The notes under the pieces are model-generated. The model was not told the origin of the DNA, did not search any database, and saw only the letters and a program-made list of their open reading frames with translations. A stretch of 51,381 nucleotides of DNA from DATNPH01 sp036703315 (lineage in GTDB: Bacteria; Cyanobacteriota; Cyanobacteriia; Cyanobacteriales; Coleofasciculaceae), in contig DATNPH010000004.1 of assembly GCA_036703315.1 (NCBI GenBank), positions 1 through 51,381 of the forward strand. The letters run 5' to 3'. The translations under genes and the position numbers were made by a program. Shown piece after piece: positions 24,996 to 34,800 of the stretch; the first letter of the stretch is position 1; every line of letters starts with the position of its first letter.

Positions 24996-25746
24996 CTTGC
25001 TATCCTCTGAAAAAAATTTAAGCTAAGTCGGTGAATCAAGTTAACCGAGTCAGGGGCTTAAACTATCTGTTGACTGACTGGAGTTGGATTCTTGCTCAGG
25101 TTATTAGCTTCAAGCGAAATCTACTCAAATCATCTTCCATTAGTTTCACCTACAGTTCAGGAGATAGTAACCAGGAAATCTCATGGATTTTTTTAATTCT
25201 ATTTTTAATAAATAAGCTCAGGAAACTTTTGAGATGTATTCTAATCTGTGCGACCTTCATGAAACCTCAGTAAAGCTCAGAAAAACTCTATTTAAAAGCT
25301 CTTTAAAATGGCAATTATGCTCAATTTGTACTTAATAGCTTGCAAATCTACTAAACCCAGTATAGATTTTTGAGAAAAGGCTTGCTTTGAAAAACCTGAG
25401 TACCTACTTTGCGCTAGCACAGTAAGATAGGATAACTGCTCCTTCAATCGCGAGCTTTCCACTAAAGTACGGCTAGGTTGTGTCTATAAACTGCAAAATC
25501 TGTGGTTTTGGGAGCTACTAAATATTAGTCAGGTTAGGTTATCCCTTTTACGCAAGAATTCATTTATGTAACACTTTTTTACATATCTTACTATGTAGAC
25601 AGTGCTTATCCAAACTAGAATCAAACTAATGCCAAGTCGAATGAGAGCCTTGTTTTGTGTAGTTGAAGAGTTAATACTCTAGGATTTTACGGATACAGGA
25701 AAACAAACTAACTTTTATTCAATTCCAAAAATAATCTTTTAGAGGC
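24996..25746. other. AT-rich intergenic region before the TIR-AAA_35 gene
   Basis: About 750 bp with no credible gene; an 80-codon frame at 25031-25273 has no recognisable features and unlikely composition. A perfect 7-bp inverted repeat TATGTAA-N7-TTACATA lies at 25565-25585, some 160 bp before the TIR gene, and is a possible operator. The long AT-rich leader suggests regulated expression of the downstream gene. Confidence 0.5.
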
Positions 25747-27642
25747 ATGAATATTGAAGAAGCCTTAGAATTAGCAGATAAATTAACGTTTGATAAAACG
25801 GGTAAACACCTTAATGACTTGGAGAGAGAAGTTTTTGTAGGCTCATTTCAAGGTCAGACTTATGAGGAAATTTATCCTCTTAACCCTCAGTATGTAGAAA
25901 AAGATGTGGGTTACAGGTTATGGCAGAAGCTTTCAAATGCCTTGGATGAAAAAGTTACCAAAAAAAATTTTCGAGGAGCACTAGAGCGAGCTTTAAAGCG
26001 ACATATACAAAGAGTTTTTATCTCGTACTGGGCGCAAGATCCAGACCTCAGTCTCGCTGCACAGTTCTGTGAAGCCTTAGAGAATGCTGGGCATCAAGCT
26101 TTTATGGCAACTATCGGAGCCAATTCCCCAGGTGGTCAGACGCTGGAAGAAGACTGGCTTTCTCAGATTGATGGAGAGTTGAAGCAGTGCGACTACTTTT
26201 TACTGTTACTGTCTCCCCAAGTGGTGGCTAGTGAAATGGTGATTGAGGAGTTGCGGCGGGCTAAGGAGTTGCGCGATTCCTGCGACGGTCACAAGCCAAT
26301 CGTACTGCCTATTCGCGTTAAGTGTCCCCTTAGTGCGCCGCTCAACCACGACCTACGCAGCTACCTTGATGGAATTGGGCAGCGTGAGTGGAAATCGCCT
26401 GCTGACACGGCAACCTTAATACAAGAAGTCTTGAACCTGATAAAGGGGAGTGGGGAGTGGGAAGTGGGAAGTGGGGGAGAAAATGCATATGCTCCTACAA
26501 ATCTTGATGAACAAGGCAACAGGGATAACTCTTCCCTGAATCCCTACTCTTTACTTACTACTCCTTTACCTGTAGCAGATCCAGAGCTGCCGACTGGTCA
26601 GGTGCGTCTTGCGTCTGCTTTTTATGTAGAACGAGTTCCATATGACACTCAGTGCTATCGGGAGATTTTACACCCAGGAGCACTAATTCGGATTAAAGCT
26701 CCCAGACAGATGGGCAAAACATCATTGATGGCTAGGATTCTCTATCAAGCAAAAGAGCATGGATATCGCACCGTTCCCTTAAGCTTTCAACATGCCGATG
26801 CCGCTGTTTTTAATAATTTGAATGAACTTTTACAGTGGTTCTGTGCAAGGATTACTCGTAAGCTGCGGTTATCTTATCAGGTTAATGATTATTGGACAGA
26901 TACGTATGGCAGCAAAGATAATTGCACAGATTACTTTCAAGATTGTTTGTTACCCGAAACAGACAGTCCCTTGGTATTGGGTTTAGATGAAGTTGATCGA
27001 GTTTTTCAATATCCCAAAATTGCTGACGATTTTTTTGGTCTTCTACGAGCTTGGTATGAGGAAGCTTGCTATGGTAATCGGGATAGTGATTTATGGGAAA
27101 AACTTCGACTGGTAGTGGTGCATTCGACAGAAGTTTATGTGCCACTCAATGTTAATCAGTCACCGTTTAATGTAGGGTTACCTATTGAGTTACCGGAATT
27201 TGCGCCTGAGCAGGTGCAGGATTTGACCCGGCGGCATGGACTGAATTGGAACACAACTCAAGTTCAGCAACTCATGTCGATAGTAGGTGGACATCCCTAT
27301 CTGGTACGAGTTGCTCTCTACCATATGGCGACAGGAAAACTTACTCTCTCTCAACTGTTAGAAACGGCTGCCACGGAAGCCGGAATTTATGGTGACCATC
27401 TACGCCGACATGCGTGGCACCTTCAGCAACATCCAGAGTTAGCAGCAGCATTCACTAAAGTAGTGACATCCAGTGAACTGGTGGAATTGGAGTCGATGCA
27501 GGCGTTTAAGCTGCACAGTATGGGGTTAGTACAGTTGCAAGGCAATTATGTTACGCCTCGTTTTGATTTATATCGTCAATATTTTGGCGTGAAGCGAAAC
27601 TTCCCTGTTAGCGTTAGCGAAGAAAACAATGGTTGTTTATGA
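25747..27642 (+). CDS. HTH-TIR-AAA_35 STAND-like ATPase (module 1, first gene)
   Basis: The 631-residue protein has three parts. Residues 1-85 form a small helical HTH-like domain (LNDLEREVFVGSFQGQTYEE) of the kind found at the N-terminus of vWA-MoxR-associated (VMAP) conflict proteins. Residues 86-232 are a TIR domain: RVFISYWAQDPD, the CDYFLLLLSP strand, and ASEMVIEEL with a Glu near 168 placed like the NADase Glu. After a low-complexity linker (232-285) encoded by a GGGGAGTGGGGAGT repeat comes an AAA_35 ATPase (about 290-615): APRQMGKTSL (Walker A, first Gly replaced), LVLGLDEVD (Walker B), NQSPFNVG and GGHPYLV. TIR effectors on ATPases usually act in stress or phage defence; that role is inferred here. 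Confidence 0.88.
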   Translation: MNIEEALELADKLTFDKTGKHLNDLEREVFVGSFQGQTYEEIYPLNPQYVEKDVGYRLWQKLSNALDEKVTKKNFRGALERALKRHIQRVFISYWAQDPDLSLAAQFCEALENAGHQAFMATIGANSPGGQTLEEDWLSQIDGELKQCDYFLLLLSPQVVASEMVIEELRRAKELRDSCDGHKPIVLPIRVKCPLSAPLNHDLRSYLDGIGQREWKSPADTATLIQEVLNLIKGSGEWEVGSGGENAYAPTNLDEQGNRDNSSLNPYSLLTTPLPVADPELPTGQVRLASAFYVERVPYDTQCYREILHPGALIRIKAPRQMGKTSLMARILYQAKEHGYRTVPLSFQHADAAVFNNLNELLQWFCARITRKLRLSYQVNDYWTDTYGSKDNCTDYFQDCLLPETDSPLVLGLDEVDRVFQYPKIADDFFGLLRAWYEEACYGNRDSDLWEKLRLVVVHSTEVYVPLNVNQSPFNVGLPIELPEFAPEQVQDLTRRHGLNWNTTQVQQLMSIVGGHPYLVRVALYHMATGKLTLSQLLETAATEAGIYGDHLRRHAWHLQQHPELAAAFTKVVTSSELVELESMQAFKLHSMGLVQLQGNYVTPRFDLYRQYFGVKRNFPVSVSEENNGCL

Positions 27643-27937
27643 ACTTAGTCTTGTGCCAATTAGCCGGTTGGCACATATCTTCATGTCTAGTACCTATATG
27701 GCTTCATGGCACAAAGCAGCTCTGTATGTTGACGACATCAATCTATATCGAGATTTCCGAGCTTTGCCGATTAGATATTTTTTCAAAACCTAAGCGTCAA
27801 TCAAGTGAGCTCACTCACTTGATTGCTTACCAATAGTGAAACTGTCATAGTGAGTTTACGCCAGTTCGCTAGAATACATTTTATTAAACAGTACAGATGC
27901 AGCTGAACTAAATCTGTCTTAAATCAGAACTCTACAC

Positions 27938-28177
27938 ATGCCAGTCTTAGAAACTGTTAAACATCAGATACCTAAGATAGTCAGGTGGGGCTTGTTCGAA
28001 GGCAGTGGGCTGAGTGACTTAAGTTGGGTTGCACCTAAAGCTATGTACATTCCCCTCAGGGTGGTCTACGGATTTGTAGCTAGGGCAGTAGTTGGCGCAG
28101 GAACAGGAGTAGCGCAATGGTTAGTTCTTAGGAAACAAAGCTACTGTGTAGTTAATTTGCATATATTTGGGTTCTAA
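27938..28177 (+). pseudogene. Possible fragment of a cyanobacterial membrane protein
   Basis: A 79-codon frame includes VVGAGTGVAQWLVLRKQ, which resembles a glycine-rich membrane segment (typically TGxxQWLVLRRQ) found in several cyanobacterial hypothetical membrane proteins. The context before and after it is not conserved-looking, and the frame ends shortly after this segment, where the family normally continues. It is best read as a decayed fragment. The rest of 27643-28370 holds no gene I can support; a spurious 67-codon frame starts at 27633. Confidence 0.35.
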
Positions 28178-28370
28178 AAGTTGAGTTATTAGTGGGGAGT
28201 TATCCATTAATCAGGACTCAGAACTATTTTCAAAACGGGCGTTATGGTCGATTCGCACTCCTGGCGAGAGCCGTCTATTGATAACAGACGGATTGCCCCT
28301 CTAAAAACTCCCTACTGCCTACTCCCCATTTTCAAGACAGGAACATCGCGTTTTCTACAGAGAGTGCATT

Positions 28371-31300
28371 ATGACTACACAGATTAACCTAGACTATCGC
28401 TATAAAGTTGGTGGTCATTTACCACTTGATGCACCCACTTATGTGGTGCGGCAGGCAGATTTTGAACTCTATGAAGCCTTGAAAGCCGGTGAGTTTTGCT
28501 ATGTGCTCAATTCCCGACAGATGGGGAAGACTAGCTTGCGGGTGCGGACAATGCACAAGTTGCAAACCGAAGGGATTGCTTGTGTAGCGATCGACCTGAC
28601 GAAGATTGGAAGTCAGGATATTACCGCAGATCAGTGGTATGCCGGGGTGATCAGAAATCTTGCAAGATGTTTTAATCTCTCAGACAAGATTAATTTACGG
28701 GCTTGGCTGCGCGATCGCGAATTTCTCTCACCGGTGCAACGCCTGAGTGAGTTTATCGAACAGGTTCTGCTGGGTTCAGTTAGCCAGAAAATTGTCATTT
28801 TTATAGACGAAATTGATAGCACGCTCAGCTTAAATTTCAGTACTGATGACTTTTTTGCCTTTATCCGCGCTTGCATTGAGTATGATCTGCTGACTTTTGC
28901 CCTATTTGGCGTAGCAACTCCCTTGGATTTGATTCAAGACAAAGTACGTGCGCCGTTTAATCTGGGTCGAGCCATTGAATTGCATGGCTTTCAATTAGAG
29001 GAAGCACAGCCTTTAGCTAAGGGATTAGCTCTCAAAACTAGCAATCCCCAAGCGGTGTTGAAAGCTGTGCTGGATTGGACAGGTGGACAACCGTTTCTGA
29101 CTCAAAAACTGTGTAACTTCATCGTCAACTCTGAGTCTGCTGTTCCTTTGGGTGGTGAGAAACTGTGGGTTGAGAATTTAGTGCGATCGCGGATTATTGA
29201 TAACTGGGAAGCAACGGATGAACCCCCCCACCTCAAGACGATACGCGATCGCCTGCTCAGAATTGGACAACGTAGCCGTGGACTACTCGATCTCTATCGA
29301 CAAATTTTGGAACAAGAGGAAGTAGACACCTCAGATAGTTCCGAACAGTTGGAATTGCGCTTATCTGGATTAGCCGTCAAACAGGACGGAAAGTTAAAGG
29401 TTTGTAATCGCATTTACGCTTCTGTATTTAATCTCAGCTTGGTTAAAAAAGCCTTGGTAGATCTGCATGCAGAATTCATGCATATTGTCACCAAGCAAGA
29501 ACAAAAATTATTGTCTATGCTCAGTGTGATGGAGGGGAAAGGTTTTGATGAGCTTCTCCAGGATATTTTGGGTTCTATCACCCTCAAAATTTGTGAATTA
29601 ATGAGTGTAGACCGCACGACTATTTTATTCATTGATGAAGAAAAAAAGGAACTCTGGTCGATTATTGCTAGAAATGGTAGCAGTAAATATCCAGAAATCG
29701 AAATTATATCAAGTAAAGAAACAGAAGGACGGGTAATAAATTTTAAACAATTTGCTAAGACTTCCTTTAGCTTTTGTGATGATACTGATAGTCTTAGCGG
29801 AAAACACGACGAAAGAACTGGATATAGAACTTACAATGAATTACTTTTACCAATCTTAACTGAGCAAGGCGATTTAGTTGCCGCTGTTCAGTTACTCAAC
29901 AAGTTGAAACCTACAAGTAATCCAGCAGCACCTCTTTCAGAGAGAATTGACAAATTAGGTTTAACATCGGCGGATAAAAAACACTTTAATGACTATGCTC
30001 CTTCAATTCGGCGTGTTCTGGAACGATGCCAAGATTGTTACAAATTAACCCAAAGGTTACATGCTTCAGAAGCGCTTACAAGAGCAACACGCTACCTCTC
30101 TGAAACTTTGGATTCTGATGAAGTCCTCGGACGAGTGATGGATGCGGCAAAGAAACTGATGAATGCCGACCGTAGTACACTATGGCTTCTAGACCGTGAG
30201 GCAAATGAGTTGTGGACAAAAATTCCCTATGAAGACGGTTCACAGATAGAACTGCGCGTGAAGGTTGGACAAGGTTACGCAGGAAAAGTTGCAGAAACAT
30301 GTGAGCCTCTAAATATACCTTTCGATCTATATGATCATCCAGATTCGGAGACAGCCAAAAACACCGATCAGAAAACAGGTTATCGGACTTGTAGCTTACT
30401 GTGCATGCCTGTTTTCAGTCCAGATGGTGAACTATTGGGTGTTACTCAATTAGTTAATAAAAAGAAACCGGGTGAATTTCCTGAATACAATCCTGCTGAT
30501 TGGCCCAAAGCACCAGAATGCTTTAGGGCTAGTTTTGACGGAAATAGTCAGAAATACATGGAGATATTTAACTCCCAAGCTGGGGTGGCGCTCCAAAATG
30601 CTAAGAAGTTTGAGACGATTAAGCAAGAGGCGGAAACTCACAAAGAAAATGTTGTTAGTCAAACTCTAGCGATGCTCAATAAAGTCATGGAAAACGATGG
30701 GTTTGATGACATTCTTGATGCAACGTTACGTTCGATGACTATAAAACTGGGGAAATCACTAAGAGCCGATCGGACAACTATTTTCTTATTAGATGAAGAG
30801 AAAGATGAATTATGGTCGATCCTTGCTGAGGAAGATGATGAAGGGGAACGCTCTTTAGAAATTCGGATTCCTACAGACAAAGGAATTGTGGGTGAGGTGG
30901 CATTACGTAAGCAACTTATCAATATTCCCTACGATTTCTATGATGATCCACGTTCAGCTACGGCTAAGGAGCAAGACCAAAAAAATGGATACCGTACCTA
31001 CACGATGTTGGCATTGCCACTGTTAAATGAGCAAGGCAATTTAGTTGCTGTCGTCCAATTACTTAACAAGTTAAAGCCAGGATATAAACGAACAGCCTCT
31101 TTAGCGGATAAAATTGATCAACAAGGCTTTACTCAAGCTGATGAAGGAAAGTTTGCGGAAGATGCTCCTTTGATTCAAATGATTCTGGAAAGCTTCCGCT
31201 CATATCATAAAACTGCCAGAGGTCAACGAGTAGCAGCAGCTCTCATGGCAGCGACACGTTCAGTCAGCCAAAGTAGTTTAGAACTTAAAGAAATCCTTCA

Positions 31301-31838
31301 ACGGGTGATGGAGGCGGCGAAGAAACTAATGAACGCTGACCGTAGCACGTTATGGCTCATAGACAACAAAGCTGATGAGTTGTGGACAACAATTCCTTTT
31401 GAAAATGGTGCTGAGAAAGAACTGCGAGTGCGGATAGGAGAAGGTTATGCAGGCAATGTGGCAAAGTCTGGTGAGCCTCTTAATATTCCATTTGACCTGT
31501 ATGGTCGCCCAGATTCGGAGACTGCCAGGAAAACGGATCAAAAGAGTGGTTATCGCACTTATAGTTTATTGTGTATGCCAGTTTTTAGTCCCGATGGCGA
31601 TTTAATTGGTGTCACTCAATTAGTGAATAAGAAGAAACCCGGCGAGTTTCCTGACTACGACCCAGCAACTAATGGAATTGAAGCGCCAGAGCACTTCCGA
31701 ACCAGCTTTGATGAGAGCGATCAACAATATATGCAAATATTTAATAATCAAGCTGGCGTCATTCTGCAAAATGCTGAACTTTTAGAAGCGATCAAGCGAC
31801 AGGAGCGATCGCTGCGTGATAATCTTGGTCGAACCTAA
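28371..31838 (+). CDS. AAA_35 ATPase with four GAF domains (module 1, second gene)
   Basis: The 1155-residue protein starts with an AAA_35 domain (about 10-365): RQADFELYEAL, CYVLNSRQMGKTSLRV (Walker A, 46-56), KIVIFIDEID (Walker B, 140-149) and WTGGQPFLTQ. Four GAF domains follow at about 375-510, 565-705, 765-905 and 960-1110. GAF 1 and 3 resemble each other (VQLLNKLKP), as do GAF 2 and 4 (GVTQLVNKKKPGEFP), so a two-GAF unit was duplicated. GAF 2-4 share NIPxDxYxxPxSxTAKxxDQKxGYRT; with the following NK...F...D pattern this recalls cyclic-nucleotide-binding GAF domains of cyanobacterial cyclases, though the NKxnFx3DE motif is imperfect. There is no cyclase, phosphodiesterase or kinase domain, so output is presumably through the ATPase. 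It lies 728 bp after the TIR gene. Confidence 0.9.
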   Translation: MTTQINLDYRYKVGGHLPLDAPTYVVRQADFELYEALKAGEFCYVLNSRQMGKTSLRVRTMHKLQTEGIACVAIDLTKIGSQDITADQWYAGVIRNLARCFNLSDKINLRAWLRDREFLSPVQRLSEFIEQVLLGSVSQKIVIFIDEIDSTLSLNFSTDDFFAFIRACIEYDLLTFALFGVATPLDLIQDKVRAPFNLGRAIELHGFQLEEAQPLAKGLALKTSNPQAVLKAVLDWTGGQPFLTQKLCNFIVNSESAVPLGGEKLWVENLVRSRIIDNWEATDEPPHLKTIRDRLLRIGQRSRGLLDLYRQILEQEEVDTSDSSEQLELRLSGLAVKQDGKLKVCNRIYASVFNLSLVKKALVDLHAEFMHIVTKQEQKLLSMLSVMEGKGFDELLQDILGSITLKICELMSVDRTTILFIDEEKKELWSIIARNGSSKYPEIEIISSKETEGRVINFKQFAKTSFSFCDDTDSLSGKHDERTGYRTYNELLLPILTEQGDLVAAVQLLNKLKPTSNPAAPLSERIDKLGLTSADKKHFNDYAPSIRRVLERCQDCYKLTQRLHASEALTRATRYLSETLDSDEVLGRVMDAAKKLMNADRSTLWLLDREANELWTKIPYEDGSQIELRVKVGQGYAGKVAETCEPLNIPFDLYDHPDSETAKNTDQKTGYRTCSLLCMPVFSPDGELLGVTQLVNKKKPGEFPEYNPADWPKAPECFRASFDGNSQKYMEIFNSQAGVALQNAKKFETIKQEAETHKENVVSQTLAMLNKVMENDGFDDILDATLRSMTIKLGKSLRADRTTIFLLDEEKDELWSILAEEDDEGERSLEIRIPTDKGIVGEVALRKQLINIPYDFYDDPRSATAKEQDQKNGYRTYTMLALPLLNEQGNLVAVVQLLNKLKPGYKRTASLADKIDQQGFTQADEGKFAEDAPLIQMILESFRSYHKTARGQRVAAALMAATRSVSQSSLELKEILQRVMEAAKKLMNADRSTLWLIDNKADELWTTIPFENGAEKELRVRIGEGYAGNVAKSGEPLNIPFDLYGRPDSETARKTDQKSGYRTYSLLCMPVFSPDGDLIGVTQLVNKKKPGEFPDYDPATNGIEAPEHFRTSFDESDQQYMQIFNNQAGVILQNAELLEAIKRQERSLRDNLGRT

Positions 31839-31846
31839 ATATCCTC

Positions 31847-34800
31847 TTAGAGTTCACCGATACAATCAGCAATCAGATCCAGACGAAAATTATCGACTAA
31901 ATCAGTTAGCGTCTGCGCCAGATTCGCTCCTTGCTCAGGGATTTGGCTGATTAGCTCCATAACTAGCTGATCATCCATCGCCAGTGCTGCCTGGTATAGC
32001 TGTTGCACCCACTTACTCGGCATGGCACTTAGAGCATCTGTTGTTAACTCTAACGGCTGTAGTGTCTCCCGAGTTGAGGTAGATTGATGATCGACTTCAT
32101 AGAGATAACGAACGTCTAAGTAAAGCGCTATTTTTTCATAGAGTACGTCGGATTGGAACGGTTTACGAACAAAGTCGTCACACCCTGCTTCTAAAATGGC
32201 TTCTCGCTGCTCCTCAAACGCACTAGCCGTTAGGGCAATAACAACGGTAGCTCGTCCCCCTGGTGCTTGCTTAATCCGTCTAGTTGCCTCATAACCGTCC
32301 ATCACTGGCATCCGGATATCCATCAAGATTAGGTGGGGTTGCCAACTCTGCCACATGGCTACAGCTTCTTGACCATCAGAGGCTTCACGGATTTCAAACC
32401 CCAAGGGTACAAGCAGTTTGACTAGTAGGAGGCGGTTCTCTTCTACATCCTCAACGATTAAGATACGATACTTCGGCTGATTTGGCTCTAAGCCAATGAC
32501 TCGTAGTTGGCTCGCTTTGATCTCAACTTCTGTTGAACAGGCGAGGCTAACTATGATATCGAAGCTAAAAATTGACCCTTGACCCAGAGTACTCTTAACA
32601 GTGATATCTCCTCCCATTAAGTGCACAAACTGTCGGCTAATAGGTAAACCCAAACCAGTGCCTTCCATTGACCGGTGATTGGTTTGGGACTGCATAAACG
32701 GGTCAAATATGGCGTTGAGTTCAGATGAGGCAATGCCAGAACCCGTGTCTTCGATTTCAAAGGTGATAGCTAATTGTTGATCGCGAATCGCGTTGATGCC
32801 ATTAGCTAGTAGCCGTTGACTACTAGCAATTCTTATACGCAGCGTAACACCACCTTGTTGAGTAAATTTAATGGCGTTACCGAGGAGATTAATTAGGACT
32901 TGGCGGAGTTTGCTTTCATCAGTTTTAACATATTGAGGAATGTCTCTTTGGCATTCAAATTTAAGCTGCAAACCTTTAGCATTGGCTTTGAGTAACAGCA
33001 TTTCTTCTAGTGAGTTGAGTAGTCCATACAAATCAAAGCAATTTTCATTTAAGGCAATTTGTCCCGCTTCTATTTTGGACATGGACAAAATGTCGTTGAT
33101 TAGTTCCAGTAAGTGCTCGCCACTTCGATTAATGATTCCTATGTGTTTGCGTTGCTGCGAAGCTAAAGACTCGTCATGAGCCAAGATCTGGCTAAAACCG
33201 AGAATGGCGTTGAGAGGAGTACGCAGTTCGTGGCTCATGGAAGCTAGGAAATTACTTTTGGCGTGATTAGCCTTTTCTGCGGCTTCTTTAGCTTGTTGCA
33301 GTGCTACCTCTGCTCGCTTGCGTTCGATGACTAGGGATGTGAGTCTAGCAAGGGATTCAATGACGTTCAATTCTCTGGGTTCAGGCGATCGCACTTCGGT
33401 AAAATACAAGCCAAACGTTCCCAAAACCTGACCTTTCTCAGACATAATTGGCTCAGACCAGCAGGCAGCAAGATTATTGGGTAATACGATGTGTTTATAG
33501 GCTGCCCACAAGGGGTCACTCGCAATATCTGCAACAACTACACGCTTGCCAAAATAAGCTGCCGTGCCACAAGAACCCATATTTGGACCAATTGGCAGTC
33601 GATCAATCGCTTGCACCAAGTTTTTTGGAATCTTGGGACCAACGAACGGACGTAAATGCTTGCCATCTTCTTCCATCAGCAAAATGGAGGAGCGCATTTC
33701 AGGTATGAGTTGATCCACCTGATGGAGCAGTTCCAGCAAAACTTCATGCAATGACTTACCCTGCGCCACCATCTCCAGCACTGTTTTCTGGATTGTCTCT
33801 AACAACTCGCTCTGTATACGCTCAGTGATATCCACTGCCATAGAAGCAAGTCCAATTAGACTACCTTGCTCGTCCAGGAGCGTTGTGTTGTACCATTCGC
33901 AGATGATAGTCTTACCAGCTTTGGTGAGGTTTTCACTGATGTTGTAATTCCCACCCTGCTGGGTTAGTAGTCGCTCGAAGATTGTGTGAAGGTGTGCTCT
34001 AGTCTGTTCCGATACGAGGAGTTGATCTCCCTTCTTGCCAATAGCCTCTTTTGCAGAGTAGCCGAAAATTCTTTCAGCGGATTGGTTCCAATCAGTAATT
34101 TCCTGATCGGCATTCCATTCAATAACAGCAAGGGGCGTATTTTGTACCAAGAAGGAAAGCCTTTGCTTGCTAGCTAGCAGTTGTTCTTCAGCTTGTTTGC
34201 GGAGTGTAATGTCTTGATGGGAACCAACCATGCGCACTGCGTTCCCGGCTGCATCCCATAAAGCTTGCCCCCGTGCCAGAATCCATTTATAGCTGCCATC
34301 TTTGCAGCGCAAGCGATACTCGATGACATATTGCGGCAGCTTCCTATCCAGATAAGCTTGTAAGGTGTTCATTACCCTCTCAAAATCATCGGGATATATA
34401 TAAGTGCGCCATTCATCCAAGAACTGTCCCATTTCTTTGTCTTCATAACCCAGCATTTCTTTGAACCGGGTAGAACGGAAGACTTCATCGGTTTTGATGT
34501 TCCAGTCCCAAATGCCATCATTGTTGCCTTGGAGCGCTAACTGCCAGCGTTCTTCACTTTTCCTTAGTGCCTCTTGTGCTTGTTGACGGATGCGAATTTC
34601 TTGCTGTAGCTGCTGATTTTGTTGGTCAAGTTCAATCCGTCGCTGTGTCTCCTGTTCCAGGAGATTAGCTTGAGCGATCGCAATTCCCATCTGAACAGCA
34701 ACCGCCTCTAGTAATTCAATGTCCTCTACTGTCCACTGACGGAAGCGATCGCATTGCTCCAAACAAATGATGCCATTCGGCTTGCCCTGATAGGAGGTGC

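Noticed and set aside
25031..25273. 80-codon plus-strand frame
   Set aside because: No ribosome-binding site or recognisable features; composition fits AT-rich intergenic DNA.
25568..25582. Possible NtcA site upstream of the TIR gene (GTA...TAC)
   Set aside because: The spacing is 9 instead of the required 8, so it does not meet the GTAN8TAC rule; it was kept only as an inverted repeat.
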